Of a stretch of 45,908 nt of DNA, positions 14,150 to 23,482 are shown in pieces. Source of the DNA: Rikenellaceae bacterium (GTDB lineage Bacteria > Bacteroidota > Bacteroidia > Bacteroidales > Rikenellaceae). Both the position numbers and the translations under genes were made by a program. Every line of letters starts with the position of its first letter. Within the stretch, counting starts at the first letter, position 1. The notes beneath the pieces were generated by a model, which saw only the letters and a program-made list of their open reading frames with translations, did no database searches and was not told where the DNA came from. The stretch covers positions 1 through 45,908 of the forward strand of contig SUZD01000013.1 in assembly GCA_015060105.1 (NCBI GenBank), written 5' to 3'.

Positions 14150-15274
14150 ATGAGAAAAAATCTACTTTTTGTTGCGATGCTGAGTCTTCTTGTTGGCTGC
14201 GCGCAAACGCAACAGACTCAAACTGTTAAGAGTTACAAAGTGATGACCGTAACTTCGGGTGACCGAGTGCTTAAAACGGGCTACGCGGCGACAATCAATG
14301 GTTGTCAAACGGTCGAAATTCGTCCGCAGGTTAGCGGTATGATTACCGACATTCTTATCGAAGAGGGTGACTTTGTGCGCAAGGATTCGGTGCTGTTCGT
14401 TATCGACCAAACGCCCTATAAGGCGGCTTACGAGATTGCTGTTGCTAATGTGCGTAGTGCCGAGGCTGCACTCTCGACTGCGCAACTGATTTTGGATAGC
14501 AATAAAGACCTGTTCAAGGAGGACGTTGTGTCAGAGATTGATATTATGACGGCACAGAACGATTTGGCCGAGGCCGAGGCTCGCTTGGCGTTGTGTCGTG
14601 CCGAGGAGACAAATGCTCACAATAACCTCTCTTATACCGAGGTGCGTTCGCCGGTAAATGGTGTTGCAAGTATGATTCCCTATCGTGTGGGTGCGTTGGT
14701 TGGAAGTAATATCGAGAAACCGCTTGTTACCGTATCGGACGATAGCCAAGTGTATGCCTACTTCTCGATGGCCGAGAATCAGATGCTCGACCTTATTATG
14801 CAGTATGGCTCGTTGCGTGATGCTATTGGCAAAATGCCCGAGGTTGAGTTGGTTATGAGTAATGGCCAAACCTATCCGCATAAAGGTCGTATCAATGCCG
14901 TCAGCGGTACTATCAGCGAAACAACGGGTGCTGTGAGCCTTCGTGCTACTTTCCCCAATGCTCAACGCCTTTTGCGTAATGGCGGTAGTGGAACGGTTGT
15001 TATTCCGCAAGTGCGCCATAACTGCATCGTAATCCCGCAAACTGCTACCTATGAGTTGCAAGACCGCGTATTTGTTTATAAAGTAATCGACGGCATTGCA
15101 ACCTCGGCAGAGATTCGCGTGTTGAGTCAGAATAACGGAAAAGAGTATATCGTCGAGGAGGGCCTTTCGGTTGGAGATGTGATTGTTGCCGAGGGCGCAG
15201 GTCTTATCCGTGAGGGTACCGAGATTAACGCCGAGCCCGAGCAAGACGAACAAACAAATGCCGAGGAGGAGTAG
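14150..15274 (+). CDS. RND efflux membrane fusion protein (periplasmic adaptor lipoprotein)
   Basis: 374-residue periplasmic adaptor linking an inner-membrane RND pump to an outer-membrane channel. The ATG at 14150 (MRKNLLFVAMLSLLVGC) gives a lipoprotein signal with lipobox LVGC. It is followed by a barrel-sandwich half (VEIRPQVSGMITDILIEEGD), a helical hairpin rich in A/E/L (about residues 90-150), the second lipoyl half (YTEVRSPVNGVASMI) and beta-barrel and membrane-proximal parts. The acidic tail (EPEQDEQTNAEEE) is ordinary. The upstream frame from 14096 has no signal and is rejected. The pump gene starts 3 bases after its stop, so the three pump genes form one operon. Confidence 0.93.
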   Translation: MRKNLLFVAMLSLLVGCAQTQQTQTVKSYKVMTVTSGDRVLKTGYAATINGCQTVEIRPQVSGMITDILIEEGDFVRKDSVLFVIDQTPYKAAYEIAVANVRSAEAALSTAQLILDSNKDLFKEDVVSEIDIMTAQNDLAEAEARLALCRAEETNAHNNLSYTEVRSPVNGVASMIPYRVGALVGSNIEKPLVTVSDDSQVYAYFSMAENQMLDLIMQYGSLRDAIGKMPEVELVMSNGQTYPHKGRINAVSGTISETTGAVSLRATFPNAQRLLRNGGSGTVVIPQVRHNCIVIPQTATYELQDRVFVYKVIDGIATSAEIRVLSQNNGKEYIVEEGLSVGDVIVAEGAGLIREGTEINAEPEQDEQTNAEEE

Positions 15275-15277
15275 GGT

Positions 15278-18200
15278 ATGGGAATTAAAACATTTATTGA
15301 CAGACCTATCTTGGCAGGAGTAATCTCGGTGGTTATTCTGCTGTTGGGTGTCATCAGCCTTGTGCAACTCCCCGTCGAGCAGTTTCCCGAGATTGCACCC
15401 CCTACGGTGAGCGTGTCGGCAAACTATTCGGGTGCGAGTGCCGAAACAGTGCAAAAGAGCGTTATCGTACCATTGGAGGAGGCTATCAATGGTGTCGAGG
15501 ATATGATGTATATGGTGTCGAGCGCAACCAATAACGGCTCGGCCAATGTGACTATCTATTTCCGTCAGGGCACCGATGGCGATATGGCGATGGTGAATGT
15601 CCAAAACCGTTTGGCGTCGGCACAGGCGTTGTTGCCGGCCGAGGTTACCCGAAGCGGTGTCAATGTGCGTAAACGCCAGACCAGCCGTATTAAAGTGTTG
15701 GCTATTTATAGCCCCGATGGCTCGTTTGACCAACGCTTTTTGAGTAACTATGTCAAGATTAACATCGAGCCCCGCCTGTCGCGTATTGCGGGTGTCGGCG
15801 AGGTCGATGTTCGTGGTGCCGACTACTCGTTGCGTGTATGGCTCGACCCGGGAAAGATGGCGAAGTATAACCTTATGCCGTCGGATATTTCGGTGGTGCT
15901 GGGCGAACAGAATGTCGAGGCTCCTACGGGAACGCTTGGAGCGCAATCCGACAACACTTTCCGCTACTCGATTAAATATCGTGGCCGCTACGAGCAGGTT
16001 GAGGAGTACGAAAATCTTGTTATCCGCGCCGAGAGTGACGGTACCGTTTTGCGCCTGAAAGATGTGGCCAAAATCGAACTTGGCTCACAAAGTTATGACT
16101 ATATTGGAGCTGTGAATGGTCATCCGGGTACTACCTGTATGATTTCGCAAACCTCTGGCTCCAATGCTAATGAGATTATCGAGGCTATCGACAAAGAGGT
16201 TGAAGCTATCCGCAAAGACCTTCCCAAAGGTGTCGAGATTGTCGATTTGATGAGTACCAAAGACTTCCTCGATGCGTCGATTAAGAATGTGATTAAGACT
16301 CTGATTGAGGCTATCCTGCTTGTGATTTTGGTGGTTTATGTCTTCTTGCAGAGTATGCGTTCGAGCTTTATCCCGTCGGTGTCGATTGTGGTGTCGCTTA
16401 TCGGTACATTTGCCTTTATGTATGTCGCGGGCTTCTCGCTCAATATGATTACACTGTTTGCGCTGGTGCTGGTTATCGGTACGGTTGTGGACGATGCTAT
16501 TGTGGTAGTTGAAGCGGTACAGGCGAAGTTCGACGAGGGCTATACCTCGCCCTATAAGGCGACAGTCGATGCGATGAGTGGAATTTCAACAGCGCTGATT
16601 ACCACTACATTCGTATTTATGGCGGTGTTTATTCCCGTAAGTTTTATGGGAGGAACAACGGGTACATTCTATACCCAATTTGGTCTTACAATGGCCGTTG
16701 CAGTGGGTATCTCGCTGCTGAATGCGCTGACCCTTTCGCCTGCGTTGTGTGCGCTGATTATGAAACCGCACGTCATTGGCAAAGATGGCAAGATGGGCTT
16801 CTCGATGCGCTTCCACCACGCATTTGAGCGTGGATTTGGTGCGCTGCTCAATAAGTATAAACGAGGCGTGATGTTCCTCTTTAAGCATAAATGGATTACC
16901 GTTGTGTTGTTGCTGATTGCGGGCGGCGGTTTGTTCTATCTGATGCAGACAACCAAGACCGGTCTTGTGCCGAAAGAGGACTTGGGTTCGTTCAATATCG
17001 ATGTGCAAACACCTCCGGGTACCAACCTGAGTGAAACAACAGCCGTTATGGACGAGATTAGCCGCCGACTGAATGAGATACCCCAAATCGAGGCTGCAAG
17101 TAGTACAACGGGCTATGGTATGATTAGTGGTGTCGGCTCGTCGTGTGGTATGTTCGTCGTGAAACTCAAACCTTGGGACGAGCGTACGGGCGAGGGTGAT
17201 GATATCGATTCGGTTATTGAGGAGTTCTATCGCCGAACTTCCGATATCACATCGGCCAATATCTACGCCTTTACACGAGGTATGATTCCGGGATATGGTG
17301 CAAGTAATGGTTTCGAGATTCACGTTCAGGACCAAAAGGGCGGTAATATCGAGGACCTTCATATGCTGACCAAACAGGTAATCGAACGACTTAATGAACG
17401 CCCCGAGATTGCTCGTGCTTCGACCTCATTTGATACCAAATATCCGCAATATCTGTTGGAGGTTGATGCAGCTCGTTGTAAACGCAACGGTGTGTCGCCT
17501 TCGGACGTTTTGAGCGTACTTTCGGGGTATGTCGGCGGTAGTTATTCGTCGAATCTTAACCGTTTCTCGAAACTCTATCGTGTTATTGTTCAAGCGTCGC
17601 CCGAGTATCGCCTCGATACCGAGTCGTTGAGCAATATGTTCGTTCGCAACAACAAGGGCGAGATGTCGCCAATCAATCAGTATATCTCGATGACAAGGGT
17701 CTATGGCGCACAATCTTTGTCGCGCTTCAACCTCTTCCCTGCAATCTCGATAAATGGAGCAGCAGCCAATGGTTATAGCTCGGGAGAGGCTATCGAGGCT
17801 GTGCGCGAGGTTGCCGACGAGGTACTGCCTACGGGTTATGGTTTCGAGTTCGGCGGTATGTCGCGTGAGGAGGCTGCGGCTGGTAAATCGACAGCGATTA
17901 TCTTTGTGATATGTATTGTCTTTATCTACCTTATCCTCTGTGCACTGTACGAGAGTCTGTTTATCCCGATTGTGATTATTCTCTCGGTGCCGTTCGGATT
18001 GGCGGGTAGTTTCTTGTTTGCGAACTGGTTTGACCTCGAAAATAACATCTATCTGCAAATCGGTCTGTTGATGCTTATCGGTTTGTTGGCAAAGACAGCA
18101 ATCCTTCTTACGGAGTTTGCTTCGGAGCGTCGTAGCCAGGGTATGAGCATAACCGCTGCTGCGATGTCGGCTGCCAAAGCCCGTCTGCGTCCTATCCTTA

Positions 18201-18406
18201 TGACCTCGCTGACAATGGTTTTCGGTATGTTGCCAATGATGTTCTCGTCGGGCGTAGGTGCCAATGGTAATATCTCTATCGGTGTGGGTACGGTCGGTGG
18301 TATGCTTATCGGAACCGTTGCATTGTTGTTTGTTGTTCCGGTGCTGTTTATCGTGTTCCAACACATCGAGGAGCGTGTAATGCCTAAACGAAAGATGGAG
18401 GAGTAA
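15278..18406 (+). CDS. RND multidrug efflux transporter, HAE1 (AcrB/MexB) type
   Basis: 1042-residue inner-membrane proton-driven pump of the hydrophobe/amphiphile efflux family, of normal length, with 12 expected membrane helices and two large periplasmic loops. The proton-relay residues are visible: the Asp pair in GTVVDDAIVVVEAV (TM4) and the lysine in GLLAKTAILLTEFA (TM10). The N-terminus FIDRPILAGVISVVI and the LPVEQFPEIAPP motif are typical of AcrB-like proteins. Substrates (drugs, bile salts, dyes) cannot be predicted. It overlaps neither neighbour but is spaced by 3 and 2 bases, so the stoichiometry is probably set by coupled translation. Confidence 0.96.
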   Translation: MGIKTFIDRPILAGVISVVILLLGVISLVQLPVEQFPEIAPPTVSVSANYSGASAETVQKSVIVPLEEAINGVEDMMYMVSSATNNGSANVTIYFRQGTDGDMAMVNVQNRLASAQALLPAEVTRSGVNVRKRQTSRIKVLAIYSPDGSFDQRFLSNYVKINIEPRLSRIAGVGEVDVRGADYSLRVWLDPGKMAKYNLMPSDISVVLGEQNVEAPTGTLGAQSDNTFRYSIKYRGRYEQVEEYENLVIRAESDGTVLRLKDVAKIELGSQSYDYIGAVNGHPGTTCMISQTSGSNANEIIEAIDKEVEAIRKDLPKGVEIVDLMSTKDFLDASIKNVIKTLIEAILLVILVVYVFLQSMRSSFIPSVSIVVSLIGTFAFMYVAGFSLNMITLFALVLVIGTVVDDAIVVVEAVQAKFDEGYTSPYKATVDAMSGISTALITTTFVFMAVFIPVSFMGGTTGTFYTQFGLTMAVAVGISLLNALTLSPALCALIMKPHVIGKDGKMGFSMRFHHAFERGFGALLNKYKRGVMFLFKHKWITVVLLLIAGGGLFYLMQTTKTGLVPKEDLGSFNIDVQTPPGTNLSETTAVMDEISRRLNEIPQIEAASSTTGYGMISGVGSSCGMFVVKLKPWDERTGEGDDIDSVIEEFYRRTSDITSANIYAFTRGMIPGYGASNGFEIHVQDQKGGNIEDLHMLTKQVIERLNERPEIARASTSFDTKYPQYLLEVDAARCKRNGVSPSDVLSVLSGYVGGSYSSNLNRFSKLYRVIVQASPEYRLDTESLSNMFVRNNKGEMSPINQYISMTRVYGAQSLSRFNLFPAISINGAAANGYSSGEAIEAVREVADEVLPTGYGFEFGGMSREEAAAGKSTAIIFVICIVFIYLILCALYESLFIPIVIILSVPFGLAGSFLFANWFDLENNIYLQIGLLMLIGLLAKTAILLTEFASERRSQGMSITAAAMSAAKARLRPILMTSLTMVFGMLPMMFSSGVGANGNISIGVGTVGGMLIGTVALLFVVPVLFIVFQHIEERVMPKRKMEE

Positions 18407-18408
18407 CT

Positions 18409-19770
18409 ATGAGAAAGATACTTTTTGTACTTTTAGTGTCGATGACATTGGCTGGTTGCGGAATATATTCCAAATACCAACGCCCCAATATGGATAATGT
18501 TGTCAATCGCCTGTATAGCCCAGCCAAAGAGGGCGATACTATTTCGATAGCGATGTTGGAGTGGCGTGAACTCTTTACCGATGAACGCCTTCAAGCCCTT
18601 ATCCGTGCAGGCTTGCGCAATAATACCAACCTGCGTATCGCTCGCCTCAAAGTCGCCGAGGCCGAGGCAACGCTCAAAGCCTCGAAACAGGCCTATATAC
18701 CTTCGGTTACATTCGATGCCGATGGCTCGCTTACCAGCTATAATGCCGAGAAGGTTACGCCGAGCTATACCGTTGGCTTTACGGCGGGTTGGGAGGTCGA
18801 TATCTTTGGCCGATTGACGAATGCCAAACGAGGTGCACAAGCGGCTCTCGAAGCGAGTGAAGCCTATCAACAAGCGGTGCAAACTCAACTTGTGGCAACC
18901 ATTGCAGATAGCTATTATACCCTTCTGATGCTCGACGAACAGTTGGCTATCAGTCGTCGAACACTCGACAACTGGGAGGAGAATATCCGCGCATTGACGG
19001 CACTTAAACGCGCCGGTAAGACTAACGAAGCAGCGGTGTTGCAGGCCAAAGCCAACCGTTTGAGTATCGAGGGCTCGGCTCTGACGCTCGAAAAACAGAT
19101 TGCTCAACAACAAAACTCGCTGTGTGCACTTATCGGTGTTACGCCCCAAGAGCTGCGTCGAGGCACTTTGTCCGAGCAGGAGTTCCCGATGGAGCTGAAA
19201 ACGGGAGTGCCTTTGCAACTGCTTTCACGTCGCCCCGATGTGCGCCAAGCCGAGATGAATCTGGCGCAAGCATTTTATAATACCAATGCGGCTCGCTCGG
19301 AGTTTTATCCCAAAGTTACTTTGGGTGGAACGCTGGGCTGGACTTCGGCAGGAGCGGCTATCGCAAGTCCGGGTAGTTGGCTGTTGAGGGCTATTGGCGA
19401 TTTGATGCAACCGGTGTTTAATCGCGGCCTTAATAAATCGCGTCTTCGCATTGCCGAGGCTCGTCAGGAGCAGGCTCTGTTGTTGTTCCGCCAAAGCTTG
19501 TTGGACGCAGGTGTCGAGGTTAATAATGCTCTTGTTCAGTGGCAAACGGCTCAAAATCGTCTTGACATCGACAAAAAACAGATTGTCAATCTGCGTGCTG
19601 CGGTGTGGAATACCAAACTGATGATGAAACACGGTCTTGCCAACTATCTCGAAGTTTTGACGGCTCAACAAAACTTGTTGCAAGCCGAGCTGACCGAGAT
19701 TTCGGACCGCTATCAGGAGATTCAAGGCGTTATTCAACTCTATCACGCATTGGGTGGTGGCGTAGAATAA
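18409..19770 (+). CDS. Outer-membrane efflux lipoprotein, NodT/OprM (TolC-like) family
   Basis: 453-residue outer-membrane channel of the efflux system. The lipoprotein signal is MRKILFVLLVSMTLAGC with lipobox LAGC. Two long helical coiled-coil repeats of the OEP family follow: the first around VAEAEATLKASKQAYIPSV and the second around DVRQAEMNLAQAFYNTNAA, each followed by strand segments. GWEVDIFGRL is a family-typical stretch. It starts 2 bases after the pump stop and ends before a hairpin terminator at 19792-19833, closing the three-gene operon. Confidence 0.94.
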   Translation: MRKILFVLLVSMTLAGCGIYSKYQRPNMDNVVNRLYSPAKEGDTISIAMLEWRELFTDERLQALIRAGLRNNTNLRIARLKVAEAEATLKASKQAYIPSVTFDADGSLTSYNAEKVTPSYTVGFTAGWEVDIFGRLTNAKRGAQAALEASEAYQQAVQTQLVATIADSYYTLLMLDEQLAISRRTLDNWEENIRALTALKRAGKTNEAAVLQAKANRLSIEGSALTLEKQIAQQQNSLCALIGVTPQELRRGTLSEQEFPMELKTGVPLQLLSRRPDVRQAEMNLAQAFYNTNAARSEFYPKVTLGGTLGWTSAGAAIASPGSWLLRAIGDLMQPVFNRGLNKSRLRIAEARQEQALLLFRQSLLDAGVEVNNALVQWQTAQNRLDIDKKQIVNLRAAVWNTKLMMKHGLANYLEVLTAQQNLLQAELTEISDRYQEIQGVIQLYHALGGGVE

Positions 19771-19791
19771 AACCATCATATACGACCAAAC

Positions 19792-19833
19792 AAGAGGGCT
19801 GTACGACGCGTATTTTGTTGTTCGGCCCTCTTT
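19792..19833 (+). terminator. Terminator of the RND efflux operon
   Basis: AAGAGGGC (19792-19799) pairs with GCCCTCTT (19825-19832), followed by TTCTTATTT, just after the last efflux gene. Confidence 0.7.
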
Positions 19834-19859
19834 CTTATTTAAATAAGGTGGGTCGGGCG

Positions 19860-19890
19860 TTTGCGTTTCAGCAAAAAAAATATAACTTTG
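19860..19890 (+). promoter_or_regulatory. Promoter of gcvP
   Basis: TTTG at 19860-19863, a 19-base spacer, and TAACTTTG at 19883-19890, a full match to the Bacteroidetes -33/-7 pattern. The ATG is 46 bases downstream, leaving a leader of about 40 bases. Confidence 0.65.
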
Positions 19891-19936
19891 CAAAGATTAT
19901 CCCACCAGAATCAAATAAACTATTATACATAAAACT

Positions 19937-22780
19937 ATGTCGTTCGATAAATTTTACAAACGCCACCTCGGTTCGATTGCCGAGAATGACCTCGCAGCAA
20001 TGCTCGAAGTTATTGGTGTCAAAAGTGTTGAGGAACTGATTTCGCAAGTAGTACCGGCTAATATTCGCCTGCGTCGTCCGCTTGCACTGCCCACCGAGGG
20101 TATGACCGAGTATCAATTCTCGGAGCATATTCGCTCGTTGGCAGCCAAAAACAAACTCTACCGCTCGTTTATCGGTATGGGCTACTATCCCAATGCTGTT
20201 CCTGCGGCTATCCAACGCAATGTGTTTGAGAACCCTGCGTGGTACACCTCTTACACTCCCTATCAGGCCGAGATTTCACAAGGCCGCTTGGAGGCTCTGT
20301 TGAACTATCAAACAGCCGTTATTTCGCTTACAGGTATGGAGATTGGCAACTGCTCGTTGCTCGATGATGCGACTGCTGCTGCCGAGGCTATGTTGATGAT
20401 GTTTGCACTCCGTTCGCGCGAAGCAGTCAAAGAGGGCCGAAACCAACTGTTCGTTGATGAGAATATCTTCCCGCAAGTGCTTGACTTGCTTATGACCCGT
20501 AGCGAGCCCTATGGTATCGAGATTATCTCGGATAACTATGCCGAGTATGAGTTCTCGGGCAAGGAGTTCGGAGCCTTTGTTCAATACCCTGCTGCTGGTG
20601 GTGAGGTGCGCGACTACGAGGCTTTCGCTGCGAAGGCACACGAGGCAGGCGCACTTGTAACCGTATATAGCGACTTGTTGTCGTTGGCATTGTTGAAGGC
20701 TCCCGGAGAGTGGGGCGCCGATATTGCTGTCGGTAGCACTCAACGTATGGGTCTTCCTATGGGCTTCGGTGGTCCGCAAGCGGGCTTTATGGCAACCAAA
20801 GAGGCGTATAAGCGTAACATGCCCGGCCGTATTATCGGTGTGTCGGTTGATCGCAATGGCAAGAAGGCACTTCGTATGGCTTTGCAAATGCGTGAGCAAC
20901 ATATCAAACGCGAGCGTGCAACCTCGAATATCTGTACCGCATCGGCATTGGTTGCTTCGATGGTCGGTTTCTATGCCGTTTATCACGGAGCCGAGGGCCT
21001 GCGTCGTATCGCTAACCACGCCCACGCTGCCGCTGTTGCCGTTGGTACCGCATTGAAGGGTATGGGCTATAAACTTCGTACCGAAGAGTATTTCGATACA
21101 GTTGAGGTTGATGCCGAGGTTGCCGTTGTTGAGCAACTCGCATTGGAGAAAGGTATAAACTTCTTCTATCCCTCGCGTGAGAGTGTTCGTATGAGTTTTG
21201 ACGAGGTTACTACCGCCGAGGAGATTGCAACCGTTGTTGAGATTTTCGCTATTGCGTGTGGTAAGAAAGCGCCCAAGAGCATCAAGTTTGCGGATGTTGA
21301 ACCTATCGCAAACGCTCGTACCAGCGACTTCCTGACACAACCCGTGTTCAACCAATATCGCTCCGAGACCGACCTTATGCGCTATATCAAAAAGTTGGAG
21401 TTGCGTGATATCTCGCTCGCCAATAGTATGATTTCGCTCGGTTCGTGTACCATGAAACTCAACTCGGCAGTGTCGATGTTGCCTATGAGTATGGCCGAGT
21501 TTGCGGGTATGCACCCGTTTGCTCCTGCCGAGCAAGCCGAAGGTTATATGGAGATGATTCATAACTTGGAGGCTGACTTGGCAACCATCACAGGCTTTGC
21601 CGCTTGTTCGTTGCAACCCAACTCGGGTGCTGCGGGAGAGTACTCTGGTCTGATGGTTATCCGTGCTTACCACGAGAGTCGTGGTCAAGGCTATCGTAAC
21701 ATTATGCTTATTCCCGCTTCGGCGCACGGTACTAACCCCGCAAGTGCAGCAATGGCAGGTATGAAGATTGTGACCGTTGCTTGCGATGCAAATGGTAATA
21801 TCGATGTCGAGGACTTGAAGACCAAAGCCGAGCAATATAGCAGCGAACTTTGTGGTTTGATGGTAACCTATCCTTCGACTCACGGTGTGTTCGAGAGCCG
21901 TATCCGCGAGATTGTTGATGCTGTTCACGATGCAGGCGGTCAAGTATATATGGACGGTGCCAATATGAATGCACAAGTAGGTCTTACCAACCCCGGATAT
22001 ATCGGTGCCGATGTTTGCCACCTTAACTTGCACAAAACATTTGCAATGCCTCACGGTGGCGGTGGCCCCGGTGTAGGTCCTATCTGCGTTGCCGAGCACT
22101 TGGCGAAATTCTTGCCCGGTCACCCGTTGGTATCGACAGGCGGTAGCGAGGGTATCACCGCATTGGCGGCAGCACCTTTTGGTAATGCTCTGTTGTTGCC
22201 TATCTCGTATGCCTATATCAAAATGTTGGGCGAGGAGGGACTTCGTATGTCGAGCGAGATGGCTATCGTTAATGCCAACTATATGTCGAAGGCTATCGCT
22301 TCGGAGTATCGCACCTACTACTCGGGTGAGACAGGTCGCGTAGGTCACGAGATGATTCTCGATTTGACCAACTTCAAGAAAGAGTATGGTGTTGAGGTAG
22401 GTGATGTGGCTCGTCGTTTGATGGACTACGGCTTCCACGCTCCTACATTGTCGTTCCCCGTTCACGATACCTTTATGGTTGAGCCTACCGAGAGCGAGCC
22501 CAAAGCCGAGATGGACCGCTTTATCGAGGCGATGATTGCAATCAAACGCGAGTGCGAGCAAATCGCAGCAGACGGTAAAAATCCCGACAACGTAGTGGCA
22601 AATGCTCCTCACACCGCGACCGAGATTGCTTCGGATGAGTGGGCACACCCCTATACTCGCAGTATGGCTGCATTCCCTCTGGAATGGGTGAAAGATAGCA
22701 AGGTTTGGGCCTATGTATCGAAGATTGACGGCGGATTTGGCGACCGTAACCTTGTATGTACTTGTGAAGAACTTTATTAA
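19937..22780 (+). CDS. gcvP: Glycine dehydrogenase (decarboxylating), P protein
   Basis: 947-residue single-chain (fused) P protein of the glycine cleavage system. It uses PLP to decarboxylate glycine and passes the aminomethyl group to the lipoyl H protein. Both halves are present: the N-terminal half with FIGMGYYPNAVP and ATAAAEAMLM, and the C-terminal half with the PLP lysine in HLNLHKTFAMPHGGGGPG. The length fits the fused bacterial type. gcvT and gcvH are not next to it, so the system is split in this genome. It has its own promoter and is followed 18 bases later by the SlyD-like isomerase gene, which could be co-transcribed. Confidence 0.97.
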   Translation: MSFDKFYKRHLGSIAENDLAAMLEVIGVKSVEELISQVVPANIRLRRPLALPTEGMTEYQFSEHIRSLAAKNKLYRSFIGMGYYPNAVPAAIQRNVFENPAWYTSYTPYQAEISQGRLEALLNYQTAVISLTGMEIGNCSLLDDATAAAEAMLMMFALRSREAVKEGRNQLFVDENIFPQVLDLLMTRSEPYGIEIISDNYAEYEFSGKEFGAFVQYPAAGGEVRDYEAFAAKAHEAGALVTVYSDLLSLALLKAPGEWGADIAVGSTQRMGLPMGFGGPQAGFMATKEAYKRNMPGRIIGVSVDRNGKKALRMALQMREQHIKRERATSNICTASALVASMVGFYAVYHGAEGLRRIANHAHAAAVAVGTALKGMGYKLRTEEYFDTVEVDAEVAVVEQLALEKGINFFYPSRESVRMSFDEVTTAEEIATVVEIFAIACGKKAPKSIKFADVEPIANARTSDFLTQPVFNQYRSETDLMRYIKKLELRDISLANSMISLGSCTMKLNSAVSMLPMSMAEFAGMHPFAPAEQAEGYMEMIHNLEADLATITGFAACSLQPNSGAAGEYSGLMVIRAYHESRGQGYRNIMLIPASAHGTNPASAAMAGMKIVTVACDANGNIDVEDLKTKAEQYSSELCGLMVTYPSTHGVFESRIREIVDAVHDAGGQVYMDGANMNAQVGLTNPGYIGADVCHLNLHKTFAMPHGGGGPGVGPICVAEHLAKFLPGHPLVSTGGSEGITALAAAPFGNALLLPISYAYIKMLGEEGLRMSSEMAIVNANYMSKAIASEYRTYYSGETGRVGHEMILDLTNFKKEYGVEVGDVARRLMDYGFHAPTLSFPVHDTFMVEPTESEPKAEMDRFIEAMIAIKRECEQIAADGKNPDNVVANAPHTATEIASDEWAHPYTRSMAAFPLEWVKDSKVWAYVSKIDGGFGDRNLVCTCEELY

Positions 22781-22798
22781 CGAAAAATATCAGTAGAA

Positions 22799-23347
22799 AT
22801 GAAAGCAGGAAACAAAACAGTGGTTTCGCTTCAATATCAACTCGAAGTTGAGGGCGAAATCGTAGATAAATCGACTCCCGAACGCCCCTTGACCTTCCCC
22901 TTTGGTGTGGGCTATTTGCTCCCCAAATTCGAGGCTAATATCGAGGGCTTGGAGCCTGGCGAGAAGTTCGCATTTACCCTTACTCCCGAGGAGGGCTATG
23001 GCCCTTATCGCGAGGATATGGTAGTTGATCTTCCCAAAGAGACCTTTATGATTAACGGCGCAATCGAGGAGGGCTTGCTCGAAATCGGTAACCAAATTCC
23101 TTTGCAATCGCAAGACGGTGCTCGCTTCTTGGGCGTTGTTAAGGCGGTTGATGCCGAGAGCGTGAAAATCGACCTCAATGCACCAATGGCAGGTAAGACT
23201 CTTAACTTCTCGGGCGAGATTGTTTCGGTTCGTGAGCTTACAGCCGAGGAGGAGGCCGAGTTGAATGGCCAAGGCGGTTGCAGCTGCGGTTGCGGTGGTG
23301 ATTGCTGTGGTGGCGACGAGGATTGCGATTGCTCGTGCCACGACTAA
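22799..23347 (+). CDS. FKBP-type peptidyl-prolyl isomerase, SlyD-like, with a Cys/Gly metal-binding tail
   Basis: 182-residue cytoplasmic peptidyl-prolyl cis-trans isomerase. The FKBP core is recognisable (VVSLQYQLEVEGEIVDKS, PLTFPFGVGYLLPKFE), with an inserted-in-flap domain carrying the conserved FTLTPEEGYGPY motif. As in E. coli SlyD, the C-terminus is a metal-binding tail, here rich in Cys, Gly and Asp and ending DCDCSCHD. That tail could bind nickel or zinc and help metal delivery. It starts 18 bases after gcvP and ends before the terminator at 23377-23416. Confidence 0.9.
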   Translation: MKAGNKTVVSLQYQLEVEGEIVDKSTPERPLTFPFGVGYLLPKFEANIEGLEPGEKFAFTLTPEEGYGPYREDMVVDLPKETFMINGAIEEGLLEIGNQIPLQSQDGARFLGVVKAVDAESVKIDLNAPMAGKTLNFSGEIVSVRELTAEEEAELNGQGGCSCGCGGDCCGGDEDCDCSCHD

Positions 23348-23376
23348 ACGGAAGAGAATACAACTTCAATGTAATG

Positions 23377-23416
23377 GTGGCTGTCGCAACAAAAAGTTGG
23401 ACAGCCACTGTTGTTT
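23377..23416 (+). terminator. Terminator after the SlyD-like gene
   Basis: GTGGCTGTC (23377-23385) pairs with GACAGCCAC (23400-23408), with an inner CAAC/GTTG extension, followed by TGTTGTTTT. Confidence 0.7.
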
Positions 23417-23428
23417 TCAAGATGTGAT

Positions 23429-23459
23429 TTTGTATTTTTAACCGAAAATACTACTTTTG
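23429..23459 (+). promoter_or_regulatory. Promoter of the YitT-family gene
   Basis: TTTG at 23429-23432, a 19-base spacer, and TACTTTTG at 23452-23459. The ATG at 23483 is 23 bases downstream. Confidence 0.6.
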
Positions 23460-23482
23460 TTGCGAATTTAACAAATGAAAAT

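Noticed and set aside
14531-15946. A 471-codon frame antisense to the efflux adaptor and pump
   Set aside because: It spans the junction of two real genes on the other strand and has a His/Arg/Asn-rich composition typical of shadow frames.
20276-22648. A 790-codon frame antisense to gcvP
   Set aside because: Same cause as above; gcvP is certain and the antisense protein is rich in His, Cys and Arg without any recognisable domain.
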